Source: JACCTU01 sp963737405 (GTDB taxonomy: Bacteria; Actinomycetota; Thermoleophilia; Gaiellales; Gaiellaceae). From it: a stretch of 64,000 bases of DNA. The stretch covers positions 434,001 to 498,000 of the forward strand of contig CAVTSL010000011.1 of the NCBI GenBank assembly GCA_963737405.1, read 5' to 3'. The position numbers and the translations under genes are program-made. Positions 36,937 to 45,377 of this stretch are shown here, in pieces. The stretch's first letter is position 1. Each line of letters starts with the position of its first letter. The notes under the pieces were generated by a model. That model made no database searches. It was not told the origin of the DNA and worked only from the letters and a program-made list of their open reading frames with translations.

Positions 36937-38621
36937 GAGAGCGCCTCGACGATCGGACCGAGCGAGAGCGCGGGAAAGATCATCAGCCCGGCCGTCAGCA
37001 CGACGACCGCGACCAGGAGCACCGAGAAGGTCGCCCCGTCCGTCCGGAACGTCCCGGCCGACGCCGGCACCGCGCGCTTCTGCGCGAGCGAGCCGCCGAT
37101 CGCGAGCGCGGCGACGAGCGGGATGAACCGCCCGAGCCACAGCGCGATCGTCCCCATGAGCGTCGAGAACTCGGTCGCGCCGTACCCGGCGAACGCGCTC
37201 CCGTTGTTGTTCGCCTGCGAGTCGTACGTGTACAGGGCCTCGCTGAAGCCGTGCGCGGCGGGGTTGAAGATCGACGCGAGGCCGTGGTCCGTCACGACGG
37301 AGATCGCCGTCAGCACGAGCACCATCGTCGGGACGAAGAGCGCGCCGACCGCGGCGAGCTTGATCTCGCGCGCCTCGATCTTCTTGCCGAGGTACTCGGG
37401 CGTTCGCCCGACCATCAGCCCCGCGATGAAGACCGCGATCAGGACGTAGAAGAACATCCCGTAGAGACCCGAGCCGACGCCGCCGAAGATCACCTCGCCG
37501 GTGAAGATGTTCACGATCGGCACCGCGCCGCCCGCGGCGGTGAGCGCGTCGTGTCCGCCGTTGACGGAGCCGTTCGAGGCGTCCGTCGTCGCCGTCGCCC
37601 AGAGGGCCGTGTTGGCGATGCCGAAGCGGACTTCCTTGTCCGACATGTTGCCGCCGCTCTGCCCGTCGCCCTGGGTGAGATCGATGCCCGCCGCGCGCAG
37701 CGCCTGCGAGCCGTGCTGCTCGGCGGGGTACGCGACCGAGACGCCGATCACGAGCATCGCGAGCATCGCGGCGAGGATCGGCAGCGCCTGGCGGCGCAGT
37801 CCGACCATCCGTCCGAACATGAAGACCTGTGCCGCCGGGATGAGGAGGATCGCGAGGAGCTCGACGAAGTTCGTGAGGCCGTTCGGGTTCTCGAACGGCA
37901 CCGCCGAGTTCGAGTTGAAGAAGCCGCCGCCGTTCGTGCCGAGCTGCTTGATCGCGATCTGCGACGCGGCGGGGCCCCGCGCGATCGTCTGCTGCGCGCC
38001 CTCGAGCGTCTGCGCCGTTGCGTGGCCCGAGAACGTCTGGACGACGCCCTGCGAGACGAGGAACAGGGACACGACCACCGCGAGCGGCAGCAGGATGTAG
38101 ACGAGCGACCGGAAGAGGTCGACCCAGAAGTTGCCGAGCTCGTTTCTCGAGCGGCGGGCGAACCCTCGGATCACCGCCGCGAGCACCGCCATCCCGATCG
38201 CGGCGGAGACGAAGTTCTGCACCGCGAGCCCGACCATCTGCGACAGGTACGACATCGTGAACTCGCCGCCGTAGTACTGCCAGTTCGTGTTCGTGACGAA
38301 GCTCGCGGTCGTGTTCATCGCGATGTGCGGCAGGACCCCCGTCATCCCGTCGGGGTTGAGCGGCAGGTGGTCCTGCAGGCGCAGCAGCAGGTAGAGCAGG
38401 ACGGAGAACACCGCCATGAAGCCGAGCGAGCTCTTCGCGTACGACTTCCAGTCCTGCTCGCGGCCGTCGCGGACGCCGACGAGGCGCAGAAAGCCGCGCT
38501 CGACCCCGGTCACGCGGAGCCGGTCGGAGTAGACCCACGCCATGTAGATCCCGAGCGGGTACGCGAGCGCGATCAGCACGATCACGTAGACAGCGATCTG
38601 GGCGATGCCCTGCCCGCTCAC
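36933..38621 (-). CDS. kdpA: potassium-transporting ATPase, subunit A (channel-like)
   Basis: A 562-residue membrane protein of the SKT superfamily with about ten helices and four pore loops. Selectivity-filter segments can be seen in TNTNWQYYGGE, LGTNGGGFFNSNSA, FGGVGSGLYG and NNNGSAFAGYGA. It is the K+-binding channel subunit from which ions pass to KdpB. Starts with GTG overlapping the kdpF stop. Confidence 0.97.
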   Translation of the reverse strand: MSGQGIAQIAVYVIVLIALAYPLGIYMAWVYSDRLRVTGVERGFLRLVGVRDGREQDWKSYAKSSLGFMAVFSVLLYLLLRLQDHLPLNPDGMTGVLPHIAMNTTASFVTNTNWQYYGGEFTMSYLSQMVGLAVQNFVSAAIGMAVLAAVIRGFARRSRNELGNFWVDLFRSLVYILLPLAVVVSLFLVSQGVVQTFSGHATAQTLEGAQQTIARGPAASQIAIKQLGTNGGGFFNSNSAVPFENPNGLTNFVELLAILLIPAAQVFMFGRMVGLRRQALPILAAMLAMLVIGVSVAYPAEQHGSQALRAAGIDLTQGDGQSGGNMSDKEVRFGIANTALWATATTDASNGSVNGGHDALTAAGGAVPIVNIFTGEVIFGGVGSGLYGMFFYVLIAVFIAGLMVGRTPEYLGKKIEAREIKLAAVGALFVPTMVLVLTAISVVTDHGLASIFNPAAHGFSEALYTYDSQANNNGSAFAGYGATEFSTLMGTIALWLGRFIPLVAALAIGGSLAQKRAVPASAGTFRTDGATFSVLLVAVVVLTAGLMIFPALSLGPIVEALS

Positions 38622-38707
38622 AGCTTCTCGCCCCGGAAGAGCGCGTACGCGAGGTACAGGAGGACTGCGAGCGAGAGCGCGAGCCCGATCGCGTCGCCGG
38701 CGGACAT
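38618..38707 (-). CDS. kdpF: KdpF small subunit
   Basis: A 29-residue single-helix peptide (MSAGDAIGLALSLAVLLYLA then YALFRGEKL). The length, the hydrophobic helix and the short basic/acidic end are typical of KdpF, which sits between KdpA and lipid in the complex. Its stop overlaps the kdpA start (GTGA), and its ATG overlaps the stop of the preceding micro-ORF (ATGA). Confidence 0.9.
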   Translation of the reverse strand: MSAGDAIGLALSLAVLLYLAYALFRGEKL

Positions 38708-38802
38708 CAGACCCGCCCGAGTCCCCAGATCGCGAGGAACGCGAGCCCGAAGCACGCGACGCTGATCACGATCCCGAGGAGCTCGACCACGGGATTCAGC
38801 AC
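38707..38802 (-). CDS. 31-residue membrane micro-protein preceding kdpF
   Basis: GTG at 38802 opens a 31-codon frame (VLNPVVELLGIVISVACFGL, then AFLAIWGLGRV) whose TGA overlaps the kdpF ATG, the same coupling as all other kdp genes. The product is a single hydrophobic helix with an acidic residue near the start and Arg at the end. It begins about 15 nt after the likely transcription start of the kdp promoter. Similar micro-ORFs upstream of kdpF may exist in other actinobacteria; I know of no assigned function. Confidence 0.65.
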   Translation of the reverse strand: MLNPVVELLGIVISVACFGLAFLAIWGLGRV

Positions 38803-38823
38803 TAGGAACGGGCCGCTCAATGC

Positions 38824-38852
38824 GGCCTACAGATTCGAGCTCAGGTGATCAA
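38824..38852 (-). promoter_or_regulatory. probable kdpF operon promoter
   Basis: On the minus strand TTGATC (38852 to 38847), a 17-nt spacer, then TAGGCC (38829 to 38824). A second TTGA lies just upstream (TTGAGA, 38863 to 38858), so TTGA is repeated with an 11-nt period, a pattern that might bind KdpE. A hairpin GGCCGC-ATTGA-GCGGCC (38827 to 38811) begins in the -10 box. Confidence 0.5.
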
Positions 38853-38859
38853 GATTGTC

Positions 38860-39543
38860 TCAAGCCGGATCGACGAATCGGTACCCGGCGCCCGTCTCGG
38901 TCAGCAGGTACCGCGGCTGCTGTGGATCGGGCTCGATCTTCCGGCGCAGGTTCGAGACGTACACGTGGAGGTAGTGCGCCTCGGACTGGTAGCCGGGGCC
39001 CCAGACCTCGCGCAGCAGCACCCGATGCGTGAGGAGGCGGCCCTTGTTCTGCGCGAGCACCCGGAGCAGGTCGAACTCGTGGGGCGTGAGGCGGATGCGG
39101 TCGCCGTCGCGCCGGACCTCCCGGTTCGGAACGTCGATCCGCAGCTCGCCGACCTCGATCACGGCTCCGTCCGCCTGCTGGGTGCGTCGGAGCAGCGCGC
39201 GGAGGCGGGCCAGGAGCTCGTCGACGCCGAACGGCTTCGTGACGTAGTCGTCGGCGCCCGCGTCGAGCGCGGCGACCTTCTGGCCTTCCTCGCCGACCGC
39301 CGAGAGGACGAGGATCGGCACGTCCGTCCAGGTTCGGAGCTCGCGGGAGACCTCGGTCCCGCTTCGATCCGGGAGCACGAGGTCGAGGACGATCGCCTCC
39401 GGTCGCCGTGCGGCGGCCTCGGCGAGCGCCTGCTCCCCGGTCGCCGCGGTCGAGACTTCGTAGCCGGCGCCGCGGAGCATCGTCGTGAGCGCCCGGAGAA
39501 TCTGCGGCTCGTCGTCGACGACGAGCACGCGCTGGCCGCTCAC
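38860..39543 (-). CDS. kdpE: KdpE response regulator
   Basis: A 227-residue OmpR-family regulator. Receiver domain residues 1-115 with acidic pocket VDDEP, phospho-Asp in VLDLVLPD and Lys in VTKPFG; winged-helix DNA-binding domain 130-225 with LTPHEFDLLRVLAQNKGRLL and YLHVYVSNLRRKIEPDPQ, the KdpE signature. It activates kdp at low potassium. Start overlaps the kinase gene stop; 57 nt separate it from the micro-ORF. Confidence 0.95.
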   Translation of the reverse strand: MSGQRVLVVDDEPQILRALTTMLRGAGYEVSTAATGEQALAEAAARRPEAIVLDLVLPDRSGTEVSRELRTWTDVPILVLSAVGEEGQKVAALDAGADDYVTKPFGVDELLARLRALLRRTQQADGAVIEVGELRIDVPNREVRRDGDRIRLTPHEFDLLRVLAQNKGRLLTHRVLLREVWGPGYQSEAHYLHVYVSNLRRKIEPDPQQPRYLLTETGAGYRFVDPA

Positions 39544-40940
39544 GCCGGAACGCCCGCAGGCTCGGAGACCGCGGGAAGCGCCAGCGCGAACGAGGCGCCC
39601 TGCCCGGGTCGGGACTCGGCCCAGACCCGCGCGTTGTTCGCCTCAGCGAAGCCGCGGGCGATCGCGAGCCCGAGACCCGCGCCGCTGCTGCCGTCGTCGC
39701 GACGGTAGAAGGGCTCGAAGATCCGCTCGAGCTCGGACTGCGCGATCCCCGGCCCCTGGTCGACGACGCGCACGATCACCTCGGCGCGGGTCGCCGTCAC
39801 GCGGATCTGCACGAGCGAGTCGGGCGGCGAGAACTTCACGGCGTTCTCGACGAGGTTCGAGAGCACCCGCTCGATCTGACTCGCGTCGACGCCGACCAGC
39901 CGTCCCTCCGTTCCGCCGACGCGCACGCGCGACCGTGCCCCGACCGCGTCCACCGCGCGCCAGATCAGATCCTCGATCGCCCACACGTCGCGATCCGGTG
40001 ACGCCGCGCCGGCCTGGAGCCGCGAGAGGTCCAGCAGATCGGCGACGAGGCGGTCGAGCCGCTCGGTCTCGACCTCGATCGTCTCGAGGAGCACTCTCCG
40101 GTCGTCGTCGCTCAGCGAGAGCGTCGGGTTCCGCAGCGTTCCGACGGCGGTCGAGATGCTCGTGAGGGGCGAGCGAAGGTCGTGTGACACGGCGCGGAGC
40201 AACGCCGTCTTCACCGAGTCGCTCCGTCGGAGTGCCTCGGCCTCGAGTGCCTCGCGTGCGAGCGCCTCCCGCTCGCTCGCGACGGCGAGGAGTGACGCGA
40301 GGGCAGGCAGGAACCGGCGCTGGACGTCGAGCGGCGGCTCCGACCGCTCGTCCGTGTAGAGACGGCCGACCATCCGTGTGCCGATCGTGAGGTCGTGCGG
40401 CGCGCTGGCTTCGCGCGGCCGCTTGGGGGCACCAAGCTCGATCTCGGCGCGATCGACGCCGAGGATCCCCGCGACGCGCTCGCCGATCCAGCCGAGCTCG
40501 CCCTCCAGGTTCCTGCCCTCGAGCAGGTGCGTGGCCAGCTCGGCGAGCAGCGTCGCCTCGCGCTCGCGCTGCTCCGCCTCCACTGCACGCCGCCGTGCGC
40601 GCGCCGCGAGGTCGCTCACGACGACGGCCGTGACGAGGTACACGGCGAGCGCGAACCAGTTCTCGCCGTCCTCGATCGAGAACGTGTAGATCGGCGGGAG
40701 GAAGAACCAGTTGAACGCGAGCATGCTGGCGACGGCCACGGGGACCGCGTACCCGAGGCCCCAGACCGCGGCAACGGGGAGCACCGCGAAGACGTAGAGA
40801 ACGCCGAGGCTGAGCACCGGGACGAACGGCTTGATCGCGTAGATCGCGATCGTCACGGCGGCGACCGCCGCGATGCTCGTCGCCGCAGCGGTCAGGTGTC
40901 GCGCGGGGCCACTCGCGGGAAGGTGCAGCGCCCGGTTCAT
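39540..40940 (-). CDS. kdpD: KdpD-type histidine kinase lacking the N-terminal KdpD/Usp domains
   Basis: A 466-residue sensor kinase: four membrane helices (about 19-110; DUF4118, with the characteristic SMLAFNWFFLPPIYTF), a GAF-like domain (110-225), dimerisation domain with phospho-His in RAVSHDLRSPLTSI, and ATPase boxes (SNLVENAVKFSPP, DQGPGI, GAGLGLAIARGF). It equals the C-terminal two thirds of E. coli KdpD, the rest being encoded at 33217-34308. ATG at 40940 gives the family start. It is the first gene of a minus-strand unit with kdpE, divergent from gltB. Confidence 0.93.
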   Translation of the reverse strand: MNRALHLPASGPARHLTAAATSIAAVAAVTIAIYAIKPFVPVLSLGVLYVFAVLPVAAVWGLGYAVPVAVASMLAFNWFFLPPIYTFSIEDGENWFALAVYLVTAVVVSDLAARARRRAVEAEQREREATLLAELATHLLEGRNLEGELGWIGERVAGILGVDRAEIELGAPKRPREASAPHDLTIGTRMVGRLYTDERSEPPLDVQRRFLPALASLLAVASEREALAREALEAEALRRSDSVKTALLRAVSHDLRSPLTSISTAVGTLRNPTLSLSDDDRRVLLETIEVETERLDRLVADLLDLSRLQAGAASPDRDVWAIEDLIWRAVDAVGARSRVRVGGTEGRLVGVDASQIERVLSNLVENAVKFSPPDSLVQIRVTATRAEVIVRVVDQGPGIAQSELERIFEPFYRRDDGSSGAGLGLAIARGFAEANNARVWAESRPGQGASFALALPAVSEPAGVPA

Positions 40941-40993
40941 CGGCGGTCTCAGGATAGGCCGGTCGCTCGGTAGACGCCGTCTGACGGTGGGAG

Positions 40994-41153
40994 TAAGGTG
41001 GGCGACTTCATGGGCTGCGCGACGAAGACGCTTTCGATTACCAACGTCTTTACGCGCGTCCTTACGCGCTAGCCGGCGCCCTGCTCCCCGCCGCCGCCGG
41101 CTAGGTCGAATCGCAACAGGCGGGAGTTCTCTTCTCATTCGAAAGGGCCCTCA
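40994..41153 (+). promoter_or_regulatory. long structured leader and promoter of gltB
   Basis: TAGACG (40971-40976), a 17-nt spacer and TAAGGT (40994-40999) form a likely promoter; the same TAAGGT hexamer precedes glnA at 49177-49172. The implied leader is about 150 nt, exceptional in a region where most starts are leaderless. It can fold AAGACG with CGTCTT (around 41024-41050), GCGCGT-CCTT-ACGCGC, and a 10-bp stem CTAGCCGGCG / CGCCGGCTAG (about 41068-41104). No U-run follows, so translational rather than transcriptional control is more likely. AAAGG lies about 8 nt before the GTG start. Confidence 0.5.
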
Positions 41154-44100
41154 GTGGCTCGACCCGCGCTTCCCACTGAACGCGACTCCTGCGGAATCGG
41201 CTTCGTCGCCGACGCGGCCGCTCGGCCCTCGCGCGGGGTCCTCGACGCAGCGCTCGAAGGGCTCGCGCGGATGCGCCATCGCGGTGCGTACGCGGCGGAC
41301 GGCAAGACGGGGGACGGCGCCGGCGTGCTGCTCCCGATCCCTGCCTCGCTCGTGCCGGGGCCGTGGTGCGGGCTCGCGATGGTGTTCTTGCGCGACGAGG
41401 AGGCCCGAGCCGGGGTCGAGGCGGCCTGCGAGGCGGAAGGGATCCGCACGGCCGGCTGGCGCCCCGTTCCGGTGGACGAGGACGCCATCGGCGAGACGGC
41501 CCGCGCGACGCAGCCCCGGATCGAGCAGCTCGCGCTGCTGCGGCCGTTCGGGATCGGCGGCGACGAGGCCGAGCGCCGCGCGTACCGGGCGCGCCGGCGG
41601 GCCGAGCTCGTTCCCGGCGCGTACGTCGCCTCGCTCTCGTTCCGAACGGTGACCTACAAGGCGCTCTGCGCCGCGGACCAGCTGGCGGCGTTCTACGCGG
41701 ACCTTCGCGACCCGTGGCTCGCGGTGCCGTTCGCGATCTTCCACCAGCGCTTCTCGACGAACACGTCGCCGTCCTGGGAGCGCGCCCAGCCGTTCCGGCT
41801 GCTCTGCCACAACGGCGAGATCAACGCGCTCGCGGGCAACGTCGCGGCGATGCGCGCCCGCGCGGCGGGGCTCGGCGAGCCGGAGCTCGGGCCCGTGCTC
41901 GACGAGCACGGCTCCGACTCGGCGATGCTCGACAACGCGCTCGAGCTGCTCGTCCGCGGCGGACGCGATGTCCGGCACGCGCTGTCGATGCTCGTGCCGC
42001 CCGCCTGGCAGGGGAACGACGAGCTGGAACCGCAGGTGCGTGCGTTCTTCGCGTACCACGCGGGCCTCGTCGAGCCGTGGGACGGGCCGGCGGCGGTCGT
42101 CTTCACCGACGGTCGCGTCGTCGGAGCGTCCCTCGACCGGAACGGACTGCGTCCGCTGCGCTGGGCCGTGACCGACGGCGGCCTCGTCACGTGCGCGTCG
42201 GAGGCCGGAGCGGTGCCGCTGCCGGAAGGCTCACGCGTGCGTCGCGGACGCCTCGGGCCGGGTGAGATGCTCGCCGTGGACGCCTCCGGCGGGGGGTTCG
42301 AGCTGGACGCCGAGATCAAGCGCCGCCTCGCCCGTCGCCGGCCCTACACGCGCTGGCTCGCCACGGGCCGCACGGTTCGCGACCCCGGCGAGCCGGTCCT
42401 GCCGGGGAGCTCGGACCTGCGCCCGCGCCAGGCCGTCGCCGCCTGGACCCGCGAGGATCTCTCGCTGTTCCTGCGTCCCGCCGCCTCGGGCGGTCGCGAG
42501 CCGGTTTCGTCGATGGGCGACGACACCGCGCTGCCGCCGCTCGCAGGCCGCGCGCGGCCGCTCTGGACGTACTTCCGCCAGCGGTTCGCGCAGGTGACGA
42601 ACCCGCCGATCGACCACCTGCGCGAGCGCGAGGTGATGTCGCTCAGGACGCTCCTCGGGGCGCGCGGCGCGCTGCTCGGCGAAGGGCCGGCAGCGGCCCG
42701 GCTCGTCGAGCTCGACTCGTTCTTCCTCTACCCCTCCATCCTCCCCGCGCTCCGGGCCTTCACCCTCGACACGACGCTCGACGAGGGTGAGGGCCTGGCG
42801 GCGTCTTGCGAGCGGCTCGCCTCGGCGGCGGAGGAGGCGGTGCTCGGAGGGGCTTCGATGCTCGTGCTCAGCGACGCCCGTGTCGCCGACGGGCGCGCGG
42901 TGGCGCCGATCCTGCTCTCGGTCGCGGCCGTGCAGCGGCGGCTCGTCGACGCGGGGCTCCGCACGAAGACATCCCTGCTCGTCGACAGCGACGAGCCGCG
43001 CGAGTCGCACCACTTCGCGTGCCTGATCGGGTACGGCGCGGATGCGATCTGCCCGCGGCTCGCGCTCGAGACCGTCGCGCAGCTCGCTGCGGACGACAAG
43101 CTCGGCGGCGACCACCCGAGCGCCGACGAGGCGCAGCGGCGCTACCGGGCATCGGTCGAGGAGGGCGTGCTCAAGGTGGTGTCGCGCCTCGGGATCTCCG
43201 ACCTCGACTCGTACCGCGGCGCGCAGCTCTTCGAGGTGATCGGGCTCGCGCCCGACGTCCTCGGCGCCTGTTTTCCGGAAACGCCCGCGCTCGAAGGCGC
43301 GGCCGGCTTTGCCGAGCTCGAGCGCGACGCCCGTGCACGTCGCAGCGCCGAGGAGCTCGAGAACCCCGGCTACGTGAAGTTCCGCAAGGGCGGCGAGCCG
43401 CACGCGACGGGGACGGACGTCGTCGCGGCTGCGCACGCGCTCCGCAAGGCCGTCCGCGGCGACGACCGCGAGCGCTACGACCGGTTCGCCGAGCTCGTCA
43501 ACGCGAGGGAGCCGCTCGAGCTGCGCGACCTGCTCGAGCTCGTACCGGCGGTCGATCCCGTCCCGCTCGACGAGGTCGAGCCGGTCGAGTCGATCGTGCG
43601 CCGCTTCTCCGGCGGCGCGATGTCGCACGGCTCGCTGTCGGCCGAGGCACACGAGACCGTCGCGATCGCGCTGAACCGGCTCGGCGCGCGCTCGAACTCC
43701 GGCGAGGGCGGCGAGGATCCCGCGCGGTACGGCACCGAGCGCGGCTCGCGGATCAAGCAGATCGCCTCGGGCCGGTTCGGGGTCAGCGCGGCGTACGCGG
43801 CCTCGGCCGACGAGCTCCAGATCAAGATGGCGCAGGGCTCGAAGCCCGGCGAGGGCGGCCAGCTCCCCGGGCACAAGGTCACCGACGAGATCGCCGCGCT
43901 CCGGTACACGCGCGCCGGCGTCGGGCTGATCTCGCCTCCACCGCACCACGACATCTACTCGATCGAGGACCTCGCCCAGCTCGTCTTCGACCTGAAGCAG
44001 GTGAACCCGCGCGCGGACGTCTCCGTCAAGCTCGTCGCGGAAGCGGGAGTCGGGCTCGTCGCGGCCGGCGTGGCGAAGGCGCTCGCGGACGTCGTGCACG

Positions 44101-45374
44101 TCGCCGGCGCGGACGGCGGCACCGGTGCGAGCCCGCTCTCGTCGATCAAGAACGTCGGCGCGCCGTGGGAGCTCGGCCTCGCCGAGACGCAGCGCACGCT
44201 CATTGCCGAGGGCCTGCGCGGCCGCGTCCGCCTGCGCGTGGACGGCGGGATCAAGACGGGGCGCGACGTCGTCGTCGCGGCGCTCCTCGGCGCCGACGAG
44301 GTCTCGTTCGGGACGGCGCTGCTGCTCGCCGAGGGCTGCCTGCTCGTCCGCTCGTGCCACCTCGACACGTGCCCCGTCGGCATCGCGACGCAGCGGCCTG
44401 AGCTTCGCGCGAAGTTCGACGCGACCCCCGAGCAGGTCGAGGCGTACCTGCGCTTCGTCGCCGAGGAGGTGCGCGAGCACCTCGCGGCGCTCGGGCTGCG
44501 GCGGTTCGAGGATGCCGTCGGGCGCGGCGACCTGCTGCGGTCGCGCGCGTCCGCTGCGCTCGACACCTCGGTGGTCCTCGCGGCCCGCGGCGGCGGCTAC
44601 GTCGGCGGCCGGCAGCCCGTCGCCGAGGGCGGTGCGCTGGGAGAGCAGCTCGCGCTCGACGCTGCGCCGGCGCTCGCGGAGGCCCGGCTCGTCGAGCTGT
44701 CGTACGGGATCTCGAACCGCGACAGGGCCGTCGGCGCGAGGCTCGGCGGGGTGCTCGCCGGCGAGAAGCCACCGGGCCGCGTCCGCGCGACCTTCACGGG
44801 ATCCGCAGGTCAGAGCTTCGGCGCGTTCCTCACGTCGGGCGTCCGCCTGACGCTCCTCGGCGAGGCGAACGACTACGTCGGCAAGTCGATGTCGGGCGGC
44901 CGCATCTCGATCCGCCCTCCGCAGGACGACGCCGGCGATCCGGTGCTCCTCGGCAACGCGGCGCTCTACGGCGCGACCGGCGGCCAGCTCTTCGCGGCCG
45001 GCAGCGCGGGCGAGCGCTTCGCCGTGCGCAACTCCGGCGCGGTCGCGGTCGTCGAGGGTGCCGGCGCGCACCTGTGCGAGTACATGACCGGCGGGCTCGT
45101 GGTCGTCCTGGGCGAGGTGGGTCGCAACGTGGGCGCGGGGATGAGTGGCGGCGAGCTCGTCGTCTTCGATCCGGACGAGAGCCTCGCGCGCCGACTCGTC
45201 GTCGGCGTCCCCGACCTCGCGCAGCTGCAAGAGCTGATCGAGAAGCACGTGCGCGAGACCGACTCACGCCGCGGCACCGAGATCCTCGAGACCTGGACGC
45301 GGTCGGCTCTAGCGTTCCGGCTGATCGCGCCGCAGGGAGCGGGGGAGGCTGTGCGGGCAGCCTCCCCCGCGTAG
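41154..45374 (+). CDS. gltB: glutamate synthase large subunit
   Basis: A 1406-residue enzyme. After a short propeptide the mature N-terminal Cys (SCGIGF, about residue 13) starts the glutamine amidotransferase type 2 domain (GRxxLRPLRW-like NGLRPLRWA). The central domain leads to the FMN synthase domain with MAQGSKPGEGGQLPGHK, PPHHDIYSIEDLAQL, and [3Fe-4S] cysteines in SCHLDTCPVGIATQ. The C-terminal beta-helix domain follows (GGRISIRPP, GMSGGELVV). It makes two glutamates from glutamine and 2-oxoglutarate. The small subunit gltD is not adjacent. Starts GTG; converges on amt with a 3-nt gap. Confidence 0.97.
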   Translation: MARPALPTERDSCGIGFVADAAARPSRGVLDAALEGLARMRHRGAYAADGKTGDGAGVLLPIPASLVPGPWCGLAMVFLRDEEARAGVEAACEAEGIRTAGWRPVPVDEDAIGETARATQPRIEQLALLRPFGIGGDEAERRAYRARRRAELVPGAYVASLSFRTVTYKALCAADQLAAFYADLRDPWLAVPFAIFHQRFSTNTSPSWERAQPFRLLCHNGEINALAGNVAAMRARAAGLGEPELGPVLDEHGSDSAMLDNALELLVRGGRDVRHALSMLVPPAWQGNDELEPQVRAFFAYHAGLVEPWDGPAAVVFTDGRVVGASLDRNGLRPLRWAVTDGGLVTCASEAGAVPLPEGSRVRRGRLGPGEMLAVDASGGGFELDAEIKRRLARRRPYTRWLATGRTVRDPGEPVLPGSSDLRPRQAVAAWTREDLSLFLRPAASGGREPVSSMGDDTALPPLAGRARPLWTYFRQRFAQVTNPPIDHLREREVMSLRTLLGARGALLGEGPAAARLVELDSFFLYPSILPALRAFTLDTTLDEGEGLAASCERLASAAEEAVLGGASMLVLSDARVADGRAVAPILLSVAAVQRRLVDAGLRTKTSLLVDSDEPRESHHFACLIGYGADAICPRLALETVAQLAADDKLGGDHPSADEAQRRYRASVEEGVLKVVSRLGISDLDSYRGAQLFEVIGLAPDVLGACFPETPALEGAAGFAELERDARARRSAEELENPGYVKFRKGGEPHATGTDVVAAAHALRKAVRGDDRERYDRFAELVNAREPLELRDLLELVPAVDPVPLDEVEPVESIVRRFSGGAMSHGSLSAEAHETVAIALNRLGARSNSGEGGEDPARYGTERGSRIKQIASGRFGVSAAYAASADELQIKMAQGSKPGEGGQLPGHKVTDEIAALRYTRAGVGLISPPPHHDIYSIEDLAQLVFDLKQVNPRADVSVKLVAEAGVGLVAAGVAKALADVVHVAGADGGTGASPLSSIKNVGAPWELGLAETQRTLIAEGLRGRVRLRVDGGIKTGRDVVVAALLGADEVSFGTALLLAEGCLLVRSCHLDTCPVGIATQRPELRAKFDATPEQVEAYLRFVAEEVREHLAALGLRRFEDAVGRGDLLRSRASAALDTSVVLAARGGGYVGGRQPVAEGGALGEQLALDAAPALAEARLVELSYGISNRDRAVGARLGGVLAGEKPPGRVRATFTGSAGQSFGAFLTSGVRLTLLGEANDYVGKSMSGGRISIRPPQDDAGDPVLLGNAALYGATGGQLFAAGSAGERFAVRNSGAVAVVEGAGAHLCEYMTGGLVVVLGEVGRNVGAGMSGGELVVFDPDESLARRLVVGVPDLAQLQELIEKHVRETDSRRGTEILETWTRSALAFRLIAPQGAGEAVRAASPA

Positions 45375-45377
45375 CGC

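Noticed and set aside
40994..41153. ANTAR-type hexaloop pair in the gltB leader
   Set aside because: No six-base loop with A1 and G4 on a sound stem, and no terminator, was found there.
42231..45248. Very long open frame (about 1000 codons) antisense to gltB, and similar frames elsewhere (e.g. 3059-5446 minus, 34328-36520 plus)
   Set aside because: Arg/Glu/Asp/Leu-rich low-complexity translations without domains, opposite genes with clear motifs. In 70% G+C DNA such shadow frames are expected.
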